Below are positions 1 to 10,993 of a stretch of DNA of 64,000 nt, piece by piece (within the stretch, counting starts at the first letter, position 1; every line of letters begins with the position of its first letter). Origin of the DNA: Melieria omissa (taxonomy: Eukaryota; Arthropoda; Insecta; Diptera; Ulidiidae); contig OZ020269.1 in NCBI GenBank assembly GCA_963971225.1, positions 108,633,486 through 108,697,485 of the forward strand, read 5' to 3'. The notes beneath the pieces were generated by a model. That model was not told the origin of the DNA. It searched no databases and worked only from the letters and a program-made list of their open reading frames with translations. Both the position numbers and the translations under genes were made by a program.

Positions 1-1019
1 AAATTAAATAAAGTAATAAATAAAATAAATAAACAACTCAAATAAATATAACAAATGAATTTTTAAATTTTAACTTGTCCAACATGCTTTAGACAACAAA
101 CTTTGTTGCTGCAATAACATTCAATTTAGCAAACAAATTACCTTTAAGTTGTCAGTCGCTAATGATCTGATGTTGTAGATTTTTTGTGTACATGCCACAG
201 TCTTCACACCAACTGCTACTACAATATATATATACTATAAGTACATATGTATGTATGTACCTATATAGACCTATACATACCGATCGTTTACACATTTACC
301 AAGTTTTGACTGCCTGCATTGTTGTACTTTTTTATTTTTCCTACTTTAATTTTAGTGTTTTCTCTGGCATTTTCCCTCTTTTGTTTTACGATTTTACTAC
401 CTCGAGTCCATAACATAACGATTACTACTTTTATTGTTTTTAGTGCGATTACTTTTGTTGCATTGTTGTTGTTGCTGTAAATAGACTCAGTCATAATTAT
501 GTTTAATGACTTTGGCAAATAAATTAACTCAGCATCAGGCATTCGGCTGTGTTGGGCTGCGGCGCTGAGCATCGTAACTGCTCGGTGGCCCATTTCGTTC
601 GGATTTGTTTTATTGGTTTTTGCCTTTTTTCATTCGATGGATTTTTCCTCGTTTGTTGTAAATAAAACTTTGTGACTCTATGTGTGCCAACACATACCAA
701 ATTATAACTAAGTAGGTATGTGGGCATTTACAATAAAAGTAAGTTTCGGTTTCTTAGGGTCTAAGGTAAGACACTTGTTGGCCTGGCTGGCAGCGCCCAT
801 AAATGTTTTTGTTGTGTTCACTAATTCGTCGTTTTGTTTTTAGTCTAAGCGATTAGTAAACTTTGAATTGACGGTTAGTGACAACGAATGCAAGGTTTTA
901 CTTGCGGAAATAAATACGAGGTACTTCATGCACTTTTTTGAATGAAGCTGCTGTTTAAGGTCCTGAATGTAGCATAAACCATGAGATATTTGTACGGTTA
1001 GGTTGGGTGGCTGGCTCCG
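1..1019. other. Noncoding AT-rich sequence, no gene seen
   Basis: T-rich and TTG-rich sequence with short TATG runs near 240-260. The open frames here are short, low in complexity and lack recognisable motifs. I see no gene or mobile element. Confidence 0.6.
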
Positions 1020-1326
1020 TAAGAGGCACTTGCTTACTTGCTTAACTGGACATAACAACCCGTTACCGGGTTACGGCCTGCCGCATAAGCTCTCTCCAGA
1101 CGCCTCTGCTTTGCGCGCGCCTTCTCCAGATAGTCACACCAAGAGGAGTTAGGGCGCCGTCAACTTGGTTCTTCCACCGGAACGATGGCCTCCCTTTTCG
1201 CCGACGACCTCCAACTACCGCATCGAACACATTTTTCGCGAGAGCTTCATCGTCCGTAAGGCAGAAATGGCCAAGCCAGAGTAGCCGCTGGATGTTAATT
1301 CGCTGTGTTACGCCCATGTCTTTATA
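1020..1326 (-). mobile_element. RTE-like non-LTR retrotransposon, 3' end of ORF2
   Basis: On the minus strand the roughly 85 codons before the stop at 1063 give the kind of C-terminal tail found in RTE-like LINE ORF2 proteins. The order is INIQRLLWLGH, then a basic GRRRKGRPSFRWK block, then GVTIWRRRAQSRGVW. This is the region past the reverse transcriptase, and no catalytic RT motif is present. Past the stop, at about 1024-1043, is a degenerate TAAG/CAAG run that resembles the short-repeat tails of RTE elements. The 5' part is missing: the frame is cut at 1326 by the rosa-like element, which begins at 1327 after a TA. The clade name is inference from the C-terminal motif and tail; a CR1-like origin cannot be excluded. 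Confidence 0.7.
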
Positions 1327-1738
1327 TAGGGGTTTCCAACAAGAAGTGTTATTTTGAATCACCCGGTACTTTTGGTCACTTTTGAAGCTTTTATTCTTTG
1401 ACATTTGACAAGTAGAAACGACGCCATTACTAAAAATGAAACGATACATGCTTCAACAACGCATTGAAATTATTAAATTTCACTACAAAAATGGTGAAAA
1501 TCTTGCAGTCACAGTTCGCAAAACTAAAGCATTTTTGGGTCGTCGTGAAGCACCTTGTCGGACCGCAATACAGCAAAATTGTCGCATCTGGGGCTCGGAA
1601 AACCCAAGAGTTATTGTTGAGAAGCCTCTTCATCCTCAAGATGAAGGTGGTCACAATTGGCCACCGAGATCTTGTGATTTAACACCTTGCGACTTCTTCC
1701 TTTGGGGCCACGTGAAAGATAAGGTGTACGCAGCATCC
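1327..1738 (+). mobile_element. Rosa-like (DD41D) mariner element, internally deleted copy
   Basis: The left end starts after a TA and its first about 45 bases match the terminal repeat of the 1.3-kb copy at 42919-44218, with a few substitutions. The transposase starts at 1436 (MKRYMLQQRIEIIKFHYKNG) and reads through the N-terminal helix-turn-helix to RTAIQ at about 1572. It then jumps to NCRIWGSENPRVIVEKP and jumps again near 1637 to HNWPPRSCDLTPCDFFLWG, which contains the third catalytic Asp. Two internal deletions therefore removed the first two catalytic Asp residues. Homology stops near 1738 (VKDKVYA) and no right terminal repeat follows, so the 3' end is lost. Non-autonomous. It sits at the broken edge of the RTE-like remnant. 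Confidence 0.9.
1436..1738 (+). pseudogene. Deleted DD41D mariner transposase
   Basis: Remnant coding sequence of the element at 1327. It keeps the N-terminal DNA-binding segment (about 45 residues), a short middle segment (WGSENPRVIVEKPLHP) and the WPPRSCDLTPCDFFLWG box. The D-containing LTD and QQDGAKCHT motifs seen in the other copy are absent, so it cannot be catalytic. The frame runs past the element into unrelated sequence to a stop at 1919-1921. Confidence 0.88.
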
Positions 1739-1808
1739 TATAGAGTGGTCTGTGGTACTCAAATGCCTACCGAGACCTTAGTGAGTAGCTCCTATTGGCA
1801 AGTGAATG

Positions 1809-1960
1809 TTTTTTTTTTAAATACGAGCCAACGCGTAGGGGTTACGCGTATAAATGCGAGGCATTGCGCTGGTTCAAGAAGGATATATAGGTTGGAAGAA
1901 AGGATGTTGGGTGAAGAGTAATCCTTCACTTTATCTCCAGGCTGACATCATTGATGCTGT
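1809..1960 (-). mobile_element. CR1/jockey-like LINE 3' tail, second copy
   Basis: Read on the minus strand, 1820-1905 matches the stretch at about 49233-49328 closely. Shared words include ATATCCTTC, TTGAACCA versus CTGAACCA, and CGCGTT close to the tail. It ends in an A-run, visible here as the T-run 1809-1818. The corresponding + strand copy at 49 kb lies just past the C-terminus of a reverse-transcriptase ORF2, so this is a 5'-truncated 3'UTR fragment of the same family in the opposite orientation. The 5' limit near 1960 is approximate. Nothing recognisable lies between it and 2230. Confidence 0.7.
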
Positions 1961-2230
1961 TTGTGGCGGTGCCAAGGTAAACGAATTCCTTGACAACTTC
2001 AAAAGTATACCTGTCAGCGTCGACGTGAGACCCTAACCGCTGCTAGTCCCTGCGTGCAGACAGCATATACTTTATTTTTCCCGTATGAGGCACACTTATG
2101 CCTATATTCCACCCGCTTCAAATGTGTGTGCAACACTGTTTTCTGCCCATGTATTATAGCACACCCACACACATCAAACGAATGAAGGCAGGAGGAGGAG
2201 ACCTACAGTTCAACGCTGAATCTGAACGAA

Positions 2231-2830
2231 GGTTAGGTTAGGTTAAAGTGGCTGTCTCGGCCTGGGACTTGCCGAAAGACACACGTAGGCCACGGAATGG
2301 GCCCGTTGTGATACCACAAGTGAAAGGTCTGTCTTACTGTAGGTCGATAAGCCTATTCAAGCCATTTCGAAGAGTGGATGAACTAAAGCAAGTCTTTGAT
2401 TCTAGCTGAACTGAGGTCATTCAAGTTTCGAAGAAAGGAGAGCCCAGGCTTATCCATCTTCGTCTAGATAGAGCCGGACAGTTGCAGAGAAGGTGGCTGA
2501 TAGATTCCTCCTCCTCTTCATTGTGGCAACTGCGGCAGAAGTCCCATCTGTTGACGCCTAGTCTGAACGAATGGCGTCCGAAAAAACAGTGGCCTGTCAG
2601 AATTGCAACGACCGTGCTAATGTGTTGCCTGCTAAGCGAAATAAGTGCTCTTGTTCGCCTAAGATTAAAAACAGGCCAGAGCCAGCTTGGCCAGAGCCCC
2701 TTGCCATCGCCTGTTGGCCTTATCGAGGAAGAGTGAACAGATCGTTAGTTTACAGGAAGCAAGAGGAATGCCGAACGAAAGTTTCACAGATTTTCTTGCA
2801 CACTTGGGGATTTTGCCACTGTCTGCCAAA
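2231..2830 (-). mobile_element. RNase-H-type non-LTR retrotransposon, 3' end with CCTAA tail
   Basis: On the minus strand the sequence encodes the region after the RNase H domain of a jockey/I-type ORF2. The order is KLTICSLFLDKANRRW, then RTRALISLSRQHISTVV, then AILTGHCFFGRHS. A zinc-knuckle-like box follows, WDFCRSCHNEEEE and HLLCNCPALSRRR, and then LGSPFFRNLNDL. An in-frame stop falls just before the usual end (KDLL-stop-FIHSSKW), and a frame change occurs upstream near 2690. About 135 bases of 3'UTR follow and end in repeats of CCTAA (2231-2245, seen as GGTTAGGTTAGGTTA on the + strand). The element is 5'-truncated and not functional. The family assignment rests on the Cys-His box and the TGHC motif. 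Confidence 0.85.
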
Positions 2831-2839
2831 AACGCACTT

Positions 2840-5800
2840 GTGCGCTTCTTACAATTCTCATCGACTTCTTGGTGATAGCGATAGAAGGCGACGAGTGTTT
2901 AACCAGCTTTGGTTATAAAAGCCGCTCTGGCATTGAACAGCTGAAGAAACCTCAACAAGTCGTCGCCTCAACTTATCGCATGTTTCACTGAGTTTAGTGG
3001 GACATACGACATCCCTTTTCTCATACGACAAAGTGACTGTAGTTTAAGCATATTTTTTATTTGTTGACGCTCTGGTTGTCTTTTGAGTGTAAATATTTGC
3101 CTGCACACTTTTAAAAGTGAGAGTTGTGCACATGGCCTGTAATACTTATAAATCGACAAAATTTGTTTGTGCTAAGCTGAAGAACTAAGTGTTGTACCTC
3201 TCGCGTCCACCGCCACTGACGTCATAGCAACTAAATTAATAATCCGAAATTGTCAAACACTACTCGCCGTTTCCTCACTTTAGTTTAGTATTGTTGTGTT
3301 GCTTCAAAGAGTTTCAATAAAGAACGAGGCCAGTGAGACGCAGAGAGGCACCGAAATGTGGCATATCGAGCAAATAAGAAAATATGTGAACGTTAAATGT
3401 CTGCACGCCGACTGAAAAGCAGCCATGGAATGTCAAAGGCATAAGCACCTACTCACCCTAACGACACACCGTCGCGGCGCACACATTAGAATAAATCAAC
3501 ATAATTTAGTGACAAATTTTAAAGCTCCCCACAGGTCCGCGCCGCTGCTGTTGTACCATTTTCTGAGCAAAGCCAGCCAGAGCATTAGGCAAAGTGGCCT
3601 TCCGTCTTGGCCAACGTGCGGCACGTACATACATACATATCTCGCTCGCTTTTAGAAAATATTCTTTTCTATGTATTCCCCTTCAAGTTGGCTGACTGGG
3701 TTGCAGAAACTCGCGGCGGCATCCAACTCATCCGAACGTGAATCATCAATAAATTACGGTCCAGCTATTGTCAGCTGCCGGTGCTGCCGATCGGTGTTCT
3801 AGTTCGTGCGACTCTTCCCTCCGCTTCGTCGGATTTCTACATATTTTTGTCAAAGTAGAAAGCTGTGGCAACAACATTTTAAAATCATTTTCTAAATTAT
3901 TTCTTCGTACGTCTCGACCGAAAGTGCGGCCATAAGTTTTCGGTTTTAATGGCTGCGTTTCGGTTAAATAAATGGCTCACTTTAATTGGTCCAGAAAGAC
4001 GAACGCCATTGGATGCGTCAATGAGTGTGCGGACAAGCTGCACGCGCGCATGTCAGCGGCTTCCTCGCTCTCCGCGTTACTGTGGGCGGAGGTGCCAAAG
4101 GTGTGGAAGTCACTGCGGCAGCTTCCAAGGGATGCTGTGATTTTGCGCAAGCGAGGGTGATTTCAGCAGTTGGCAGTGTTTTCACGTTTGTGTTGTCTAA
4201 AGGGATGCTGACGCCATCTTCGGTCACTCTGCAAAAGAGGGTGAAATCTCCGGCAAATCAAATTGTACGCGCACACCAAACATAGATTTTGCATTGCGTA
4301 TACTGAGGGCGCGTCCATTTTGCTTTTTGATTCAAATGATTCCAACATTTTTGGAGCATCAAATCGATCGCTGTTCATGAATCTTCTGCAGATATATATG
4401 TATGTGTGTCCAACAATTCTAGAGCCACTAGTTCTTCAAGGGAGCATTCGGTCCGTCTCCCAGTGAAAGCGCAATATTTGTTGGCACGAATTTTGAGTTA
4501 TTTCACTATTTTGAGTGTCCATTTCCATCAAAGCGCGCATTCCGGCAATCGCTCTGACATTTCAATTATTTCAAGTGCGCCAGCAGTAAGGACATTCTTC
4601 CCGCAATGTATTGCAATAATGGGCGACCACATTTGTCGGCGGGTGGGTGCGTGCGTGCGTGCAATGTGTGGCAGAATGTGCCTCGCAACGAACGAACTCA
4701 GCGCCAATATTGATTTTCCTGTCAACATTTGCGTATGAATTCCGATAATTTCCGCTTTTTCTATGCCAAAATGAAATTCAATACATTCGTTTAAGTGGGT
4801 TGAATGGAACGACGCGCGATAACGGAAACCTTATTACAATATATTGAACGGCAAACACAAACAAAACGCCCGCCGATGAGACACTACCCCACCACCACTT
4901 TGGCGCTGCGCGAAGACCCACATTTGTTGCATGCACACAATGTACGCACATAGCGTACGAGTACAAACAGACACGTGCACACACACACACACATTCGCGT
5001 CGCTTTAAGGACATAAACATGCCACGCCAAGGCAATCGTCAATTTTACAAAAACAAACAGCAACGGTTGTGAAAATGCAGACGCACAACGCTACGCGCAA
5101 ATTGAATTAAAAAGCATTCACTTTCATACACACACACACACAATCATCAGGCGCATCTACCACTACAGGCAGCCAAGTGGCGCATCGGCCACCCCAGCGC
5201 TCGCAATTCGCTTCAATTAGCGTAATTAAATGCCGCTGCTCAGTCGCCGCAGTGCTGACTTCAGCTTTGGCTTTGGCGTTTAGCTGCTCGCACATCGGGC
5301 ACATCTATTGGGGCACATTTCTGGCGCATAATGGCCGCGGCGCCTTAAGGGACTCTAACAAGGCTCTTTTGTGAAGCGACAGTAAACGGTTATTTGGTTG
5401 CTAGAGTAATCGTAACGATTATGTGAGGAACTCTAACAAGGCTTGCAAAGTGTCTTTGGTGAAGCTACAGCAAACAGTTATGTGGTTTCTGGAGTAATCG
5501 GAACGATTTGGTTGCTGGTTACTTTAGCATGGGGCTAGAATATGAACCACCTGTGGCAATTACTCTATCTCAGAAGTTTTTTGCTAAGAGAATAGCTTTC
5601 GAAACAATAGTTTTTTCATATTTAGTAGACTTGTAGTCCCTCAAATTAATAAGTGTCACCCGGTGTCTTTGTTGTTTGTCTGAACTAGTAACCAGTCGCA
5701 CTTTTCTCCGACAATGTGCGTGCGACGCGTCAGCAGTTTAATTACATGTAATTAAAAGCCGTCAGCATTGCGCTGTGCTAATTGCACTTCAACTAAAGTC

Positions 5801-7861
5801 CTGCGCTGGCCACTTGGCGCACTTGGAGGACTCAGTACATCAGTACTTGCATCAAGAAAACTTTGCCTACTTGTCGGCGATGAGCCGCGCGCATAAAAGC
5901 ACGTTTGGCATTACGCTAATGAGTCGCAGAGCAGGCAAGCGCGCGAAACGATTAGCATATTTTTGGGCGTGCTGCAGCGCGAAGAGGTGCAAACCGCCGA
6001 GCCAAAAAGGAAACCGTTTTAAAGTATCCAGCTACCAATTGTGGGGCACGGCGCGTTCTTTGGGCGTTGCTTTTTCCATTAGTTGGGTTAAGTGGCCACA
6101 CACGACTGCAACCACTACTGAGCGAATGGGAAATTGTGGAGTGGCCACTGCCAGTGTTGCTGCTGCAGGTGATAAAGAAATTTACGAGCCAAGCGGCTGA
6201 CGTGCTAATGGCACTTGGCCAGCAACGTTTGGAAATTTAACTAACATATGTTCACATATGTGTGCATATGCATAGGTACCCACAAATGCGAGCATGTGTG
6301 GGCGGGTGTGAGAAAGACAATGTCAACCCGCTGGGAAATTCGCCTGAGTGAAGAATTTCCGCAGCGACCATTTTCTCTGCATTCGCCACAATTTGCATAC
6401 TTTAAGTTTGCCATTAATTTTTGTTGTTGCCATAGCGTTTACTTTGCACTGTCAAAGGTTGCTTTTGGGTGTTGTTATTCCAGGCAGTCACAAATAATCG
6501 CTTGTCCTCGCCGCCTTTTTTTCACTTTACTGTAATTTCCTTTCATTTGACCAATTTTCCTTTGCTCACACTTTTATTTTTTCGCATTCGCTGCTTGAGT
6601 GTATAATTAACCCGATTCTGACGCAGTTTTGTACATTTTACAAGTAAACACCATCATTTACACATTATTACTGCGAATCTACTGCAATTTCCTCCATACC
6701 ACAAACAAAAACAAAATGAAAAAAAAACCAACTAAGAGTGATTCAGTCAGTCTTAGCGGGCTTAATTATACTCTACGCCATAGCCAGGTGCCAGTGACAC
6801 AAAGACTCTGTGACAAGTGAGTAAGGTTCGGTGGATCTGAGTTTCAGTCCCACCATCGGGCTGCGGTGTCAGTTATAGACTCGTATTGGCTCCACTCTTT
6901 TTAAGGTTAAAATTAAATTTTGGTACTGAACTACGATCTACTTCAATCACCCAGTTGATGCAGCACCACACCACAGGCCTCTTACTACAACCCTGGCAAC
7001 CCTGCGCAGGGTGTAACAGGAATTAGAAATAAACTACATAAGGACTGCAGCAGTAAGGAGGCGTTTGGGCGTTTAAGTACAATTACGGTCGTTCCTGCTG
7101 ATTGCCGTCCGCATACTCGTGCGCTCGTCTCCAAAACAATAAGTGTGCGTATGTGTGTGTGTGTGCACGTCTCCCATATTGCATGCCATTTCGGGCCGTC
7201 CGTCCGTTCGTCCGTCTCCTGCTACAAAGCCAAACAGCTGCTTGTTTGTCAAGCCAACAATAACAGCGCGCTTTTTTTTTAATATTTTTATATATTTCTC
7301 CCTTTGCACTCACCCCGTTCCGTCCACTTCCACACGCTGGCATTCAGCTGGAGCACGTGTATTGCTCGCCCTGTGGGAGGGGTGCTTAATAAACAAATAT
7401 AACGGCACATTGTTTTGTCGATGACAGTTATAGTTTTTCTTGCCTGTGCATTTGTTGTGTTGTTGTTGTTTTGCCAAGTCCTCCAATGTTGCATGCAAAA
7501 CTTTTCCGCATTATTGAAATTCTCCTTCGGTGACAACGCGCCCAGTGTCGGGCGGCTTGGGGCGTGAGGCCGCGCGTCGGACTGTTAGATTGATGGTGAA
7601 ATATGATCGAGTGCTTTTGGCTTATTGTGTCCGTGTTGGTGGTGTTTTTTGCTTGTACAACTGCTAACATGCTTAAATACATATTTACATGCTAAATATG
7701 TAATTTTTTTTAATACGCTTTATTGCCACACTGGGCGTTGTTCTCACAATAAAGTCGTTTATTTTCATAATAAATTCGATTTGCTCTATCGCGAATATGA
7801 TCTTTGTGATTCCGCTTGAATTAAACAGCGTCGAAATTACAAGTTCACAGTTTTGATGAAA
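2840..7861. other. Noncoding region, simple repeats only
   Basis: No recognisable coding sequence. It contains CA runs at 4978-4993 and 5128-5143, a TG run at 7152-7165, CCGT repeats near 7196-7220, and a decayed tandem duplication (annotated separately at 5350-5513). The longest frame (5775-6200, 141 codons) has no motif and an unconvincing composition. The text near 6770-6850 has weak tRNA-like box words but no fold. I see no promoter that I would defend. Confidence 0.55.
5350..5513. repeat. Decayed tandem duplication, about 77-bp period
   Basis: Two diverged copies lie head to tail. The first starts at 5350 (GGACTCTAACAAGG) and the second at 5427 (GGAACTCTAACAAGG). Both continue through a GTGAAGC word, an ACAGTAAACGGTTAT or ACAGCAAACAGTTAT word, and GAGTAATCG followed by AACGATT. 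The second copy carries about 10 extra bases. No known family is recognised. Confidence 0.75.
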
Positions 7862-7863
7862 TA

Positions 7864-9260
7864 CAGTGAAATTCCTCACTACGGACAGTCCTTGTAATAG
7901 CCTTCAATAGCCGAAAACATTTTGCAGACACAGCAATTTCATTAAGTTTTCTATACGAATATGCGGAAACAATATTTCAAGCCATTTTGATTAAAAAAAT
8001 CTCTCATAGACAGATAAAATTCAACAATATCCCCAACCAGGGTTGACCATTTAAGATTTGGAATTTGAATCGGTTATTAAAATTATTATTATTTTTTGAA
8101 AATTCCTGTTTTATTACAAAGCTTGGTCTTTGTTATTTAAGAATGAAAAACGATATCGTTCATATGACAGTACGCCATTCGGTCAACCCAATTTTCAAGT
8201 ACTTTTTCGATTATTCCGGGTAGAATTCCCTGAATGGCAACTTCGATTTCATGTTTCAAAGCTTCAATAGTCCTTGGAGGGTTAGCGTAACACTTGTCCA
8301 CTTTACTGCTCCCCACAAAAAAAGGTCCAACGGACTTAAATCGCAGCTCCGAGGCGGCCAATTGACTTCAGAATTTCGGCTGATTATTCGATTTTTGAAA
8401 ACGGTGCCCAAATGTTCGATTTTTACGTGCCGGATGGTCAGGAGCCTTCATTTCTTGTACCAATTGAATTTTGTAAGCCTTCATACCGAGATTATGTACT
8501 TAAAATTCTCACCAAAGAAGTGCGAGAAATGTTCAATTCCTGAGAGCGATGACGAGTCGATGACGTTGATGGATGTTCACGCACATTTTCGGCTACAAAA
8601 GCAATGCTTTCAGCTGTGCGCACTGTATGAGAACGGAAACGGGTTGTTTGGTCCATTAACGATTCAGTTTCGCTTCACAAATTGATCCACAAACTGAGTT
8701 GAAGGCCAATCTTTTGTTGAAATTTTTGTTTTTCTAATTTTTATAGTTTGGGTTGAAGACTCTCTACTTTGAAAGTAAGTTCTCAATATTTCCCAATTTT
8801 GTTGAAGCGTATAGCGTCCCATTTCGTAAATGTCAAACTTTTAACTAAATTACGAATTCAAATTGAATGACATTTGGACTGCCATTCTCGAAATAAAGCG
8901 TAGTTCAAATTCAAAACGCTATACAAATCTCACTCTTATTTGAAAATGAGCATTTGAAATTAAAGCAATCAACCATTACAAAATTTGTTCAACCAAAGCA
9001 GTACTTAAATTTAACGATTTGTACAATGTGTGTACTTTGCCTATATATGTATGTAATAAATATTAATTAAATATTTAATATTCATAAATTAATTAATAAT
9101 CAATTATATAAATTGATATTTATAAATTAATCAATATTCAATAATTAAATAAATAAACGAGAAACACTTGGATACAATTTAAACTAATTTTTTGTAGCCC
9201 TCTCCATAATCGGACAAAGACACTGTGACGGTGAGTGTCCGGTTATGAGAAATTTCACTG
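7864..9260. mobile_element. Pogo-like inverted-repeat element with a mariner remnant inside
   Basis: The left end (7864) begins CAGTGAAATTCCTCACTACG and the inverted right end (9260) begins CAGTGAAATTTCTCATAACC. Both then continue into GGACA. Both ends are flanked by TA (7862-7863 and 9261-9262). Ends of the form CAGTGAAA followed by GGACA are typical of pogo/Tigger-type Tc1/mariner elements in insects, which duplicate TA. The right end also holds a second, inverted partial copy of the terminal word, making a stem-loop at about 9202-9250. No pogo transposase (CENP-B type) is visible. The interior holds a decayed mariner-like gene of a different lineage, so the mariner probably inserted into a non-autonomous pogo-like element. 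Apart from that gene the interior is AT-rich, with palindromic AT sequence at 9055-9160. Confidence 0.55.
8138..8822 (-). pseudogene. Decayed mariner-like (DD41D-type) transposase
   Basis: Reading the minus strand from the ATG at 8822 gives MGRYTLQQNWEILRTYF, an N-terminus similar to rosa-type transposases. It is followed in shifted frames by HRSQELNISRTSLVRIL, then LGMKAYKIQLVQEMKAPDHP, NWPPRSCDLSPLDLFLWG and NPPRTIEALKHEIEVAIQG. The remnant ends with ENWVDRMAYC and NDIVFHS before the stop at about 8138. The segment between DHPAR and NWPPR, which should hold the first two catalytic Asp residues, is deleted, and there are several stops and frameshifts. The order and the CDLSPLD box place it in the mariner group close to DD41D elements. 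It is clearly different in sequence from the copies at 1.3 and 43 kb. No terminal repeats of its own could be fixed. Confidence 0.85.
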
Positions 9261-9262
9261 TA

Positions 9263-10915
9263 CTTACACTTCATACCCTACACTCATCTTACCAGTGGAC
9301 TGTGATATAATAAGGTCCGGCCAACCAAATTTCACCCAAAGTCGACACTACTTGTAGAGCAGCCGCTGACCTGAGAGCGAAATTCAACTCACAGCCCAAT
9401 GACCGACAATGTGCTCCTGCTTCAGAGGTTATTCCCCCGAGACTCTAATAATTTCTGTAGTTTTATTATTGCGCCAATTCTGTATTATTATAGCGTTCGC
9501 AAGTTGGTATAAAGAAAATAATTAGAGTGCAAATTTCGGCCAATTTACCAAGAGAGACAAATATGGCAATTTCGTAAACCAGCAGTGCCTAAAAGTGCGC
9601 CACGCAAATTAATTACAGCTGGGCATAACTGTAGGCGTACACCGATGTGAGTTTGTATGTGTACATGAGCCACACACACACATATACACTACTTGGGACC
9701 AGCTAATCAGAAAATGAGCAACTCTCAAGGGCGCAGCAGGTCAACGATTTTCGAGGTATAGAGAATTGGTGAAGGATCGCAGGTGACCGATTATTTGCGG
9801 AACTGTGGAATGCCAAATTTTCAGCGAATATGTGGCCGAGGAGCTTCCCGAAAACGCGCTCGTGTGTGTGAACTAGAAAATAAAAGTAGCTCATTTTTTG
9901 AGGGTCTTTAAATTTTCTTACAGTTGACTGAATAGTAATGTGCTTATTGTTGTTGTTGTGCATATTATTATTACTAGGAAATTTTGTTGCTGTGGCATGC
10001 ATACACTTCAGCGACAACAACAGCGACGACAATTAAAACAAAAAGCAATAAAGCGTCGAATGCTTTTAGGCGCAATTTCAGAAATGCTAAGAGCAGGGAA
10101 AGCTTTGCGTGCTTCAGGGCGATTAAACATGAACGTGCGGAAATTTAAATACAAAACAACTGTCGTTGCTGCAGTGGCGCACACAGGATTTAATTTTGGG
10201 GGGGGTTTTCGTAGATACATTTTGCGGCCATTTCAAAAAATGTTTCTCTATATGTACATATGCAAACCTATAATTATTAACCAAATATGTGTATAAACAT
10301 TGTCATAAAAAACAATCACTCACCCAACAATTTATCCAATACGATTTAAGGTTTTTTAAGCAACATTTAATTAGAAAAGTTAGAAAAAAGTTTAGAAAAT
10401 ACATATAAACATACATATATGAACACAGAACATTGAAATGAGATCTCATTGATTTAAGTAATTCAACACAAATATGTACATTATTCCATATAAATAATTA
10501 AATACTTCATTCTATGCTTCTAATGCTTCATTGCTAAGCGTTTGGTGCACGAAATTGGAAATATCATTTTTGTGCCCGATTTGTATGTGCTGTTCTGTTC
10601 TGTTTGATTTAACTGTGGACTCAGCACAACCTAACAATTTCAAGTATTAATTTGAAGTTTAATTATAGTTCTTACTTGTTTACCTAAATTTCCATTTGCA
10701 GGATTTTTCCCACATTTGTTGTCTTCTGTTGTAGGAGAAATTTCCGCTGCAATGGTGGACTCAGAACAATCTAAAGAACAATTTTAAACACTGTACATTT
10801 CAAATAGATTAAAATATATTCGTTTTCACCTAAAATTTCATTTAATTTTGATTTTTTCTCAAAAAAGCTGGGCAAATTCTTCTGGCGCTTCATTGTGTTT
10901 TGAACTTATTTGAAA
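9263..10915. other. Noncoding region, no gene seen
   Basis: AT-rich sequence with short TACATA runs. Two loosely similar segments near 10616 and 10755 share GTGGACTCAG followed by ACAA and CTAA words, and may be an old duplication. Open frames are short and lack motifs. Confidence 0.55.
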
Positions 10916-10993
10916 TGTCAGCTGACCGATAGAGACGGACAATGTCAGCTGATAAATAGAGATGGTCAATGACACCTGTTCGATAAAAATCAA
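10916..10993. repeat. Three degenerate 27-bp tandem units
   Basis: Units start at 10916, 10943 and 10970. The first two are 27 bp, begin TGTCAGCTGA and contain ATAGAGA followed by GG and CAA. The third is shorter (24 bp) and more diverged (TGACACCTG, CGATAAAAATCAA). Each of the first two contains the E-box CAGCTG. Function unknown. Confidence 0.75.

Noticed and set aside
2231..2245. GGTTAGGTTAGGTTA as a telomere fragment
   Set aside because: It sits exactly at the 3' end of a LINE and flies lack TTAGG telomeres, so a LINE tail is the simpler reading.
6770..6850. Weak tRNA-like A-box and B-box words, suggestive of a SINE
   Set aside because: The words are too far apart and do not match the box consensus well, and no tail or duplication was found.
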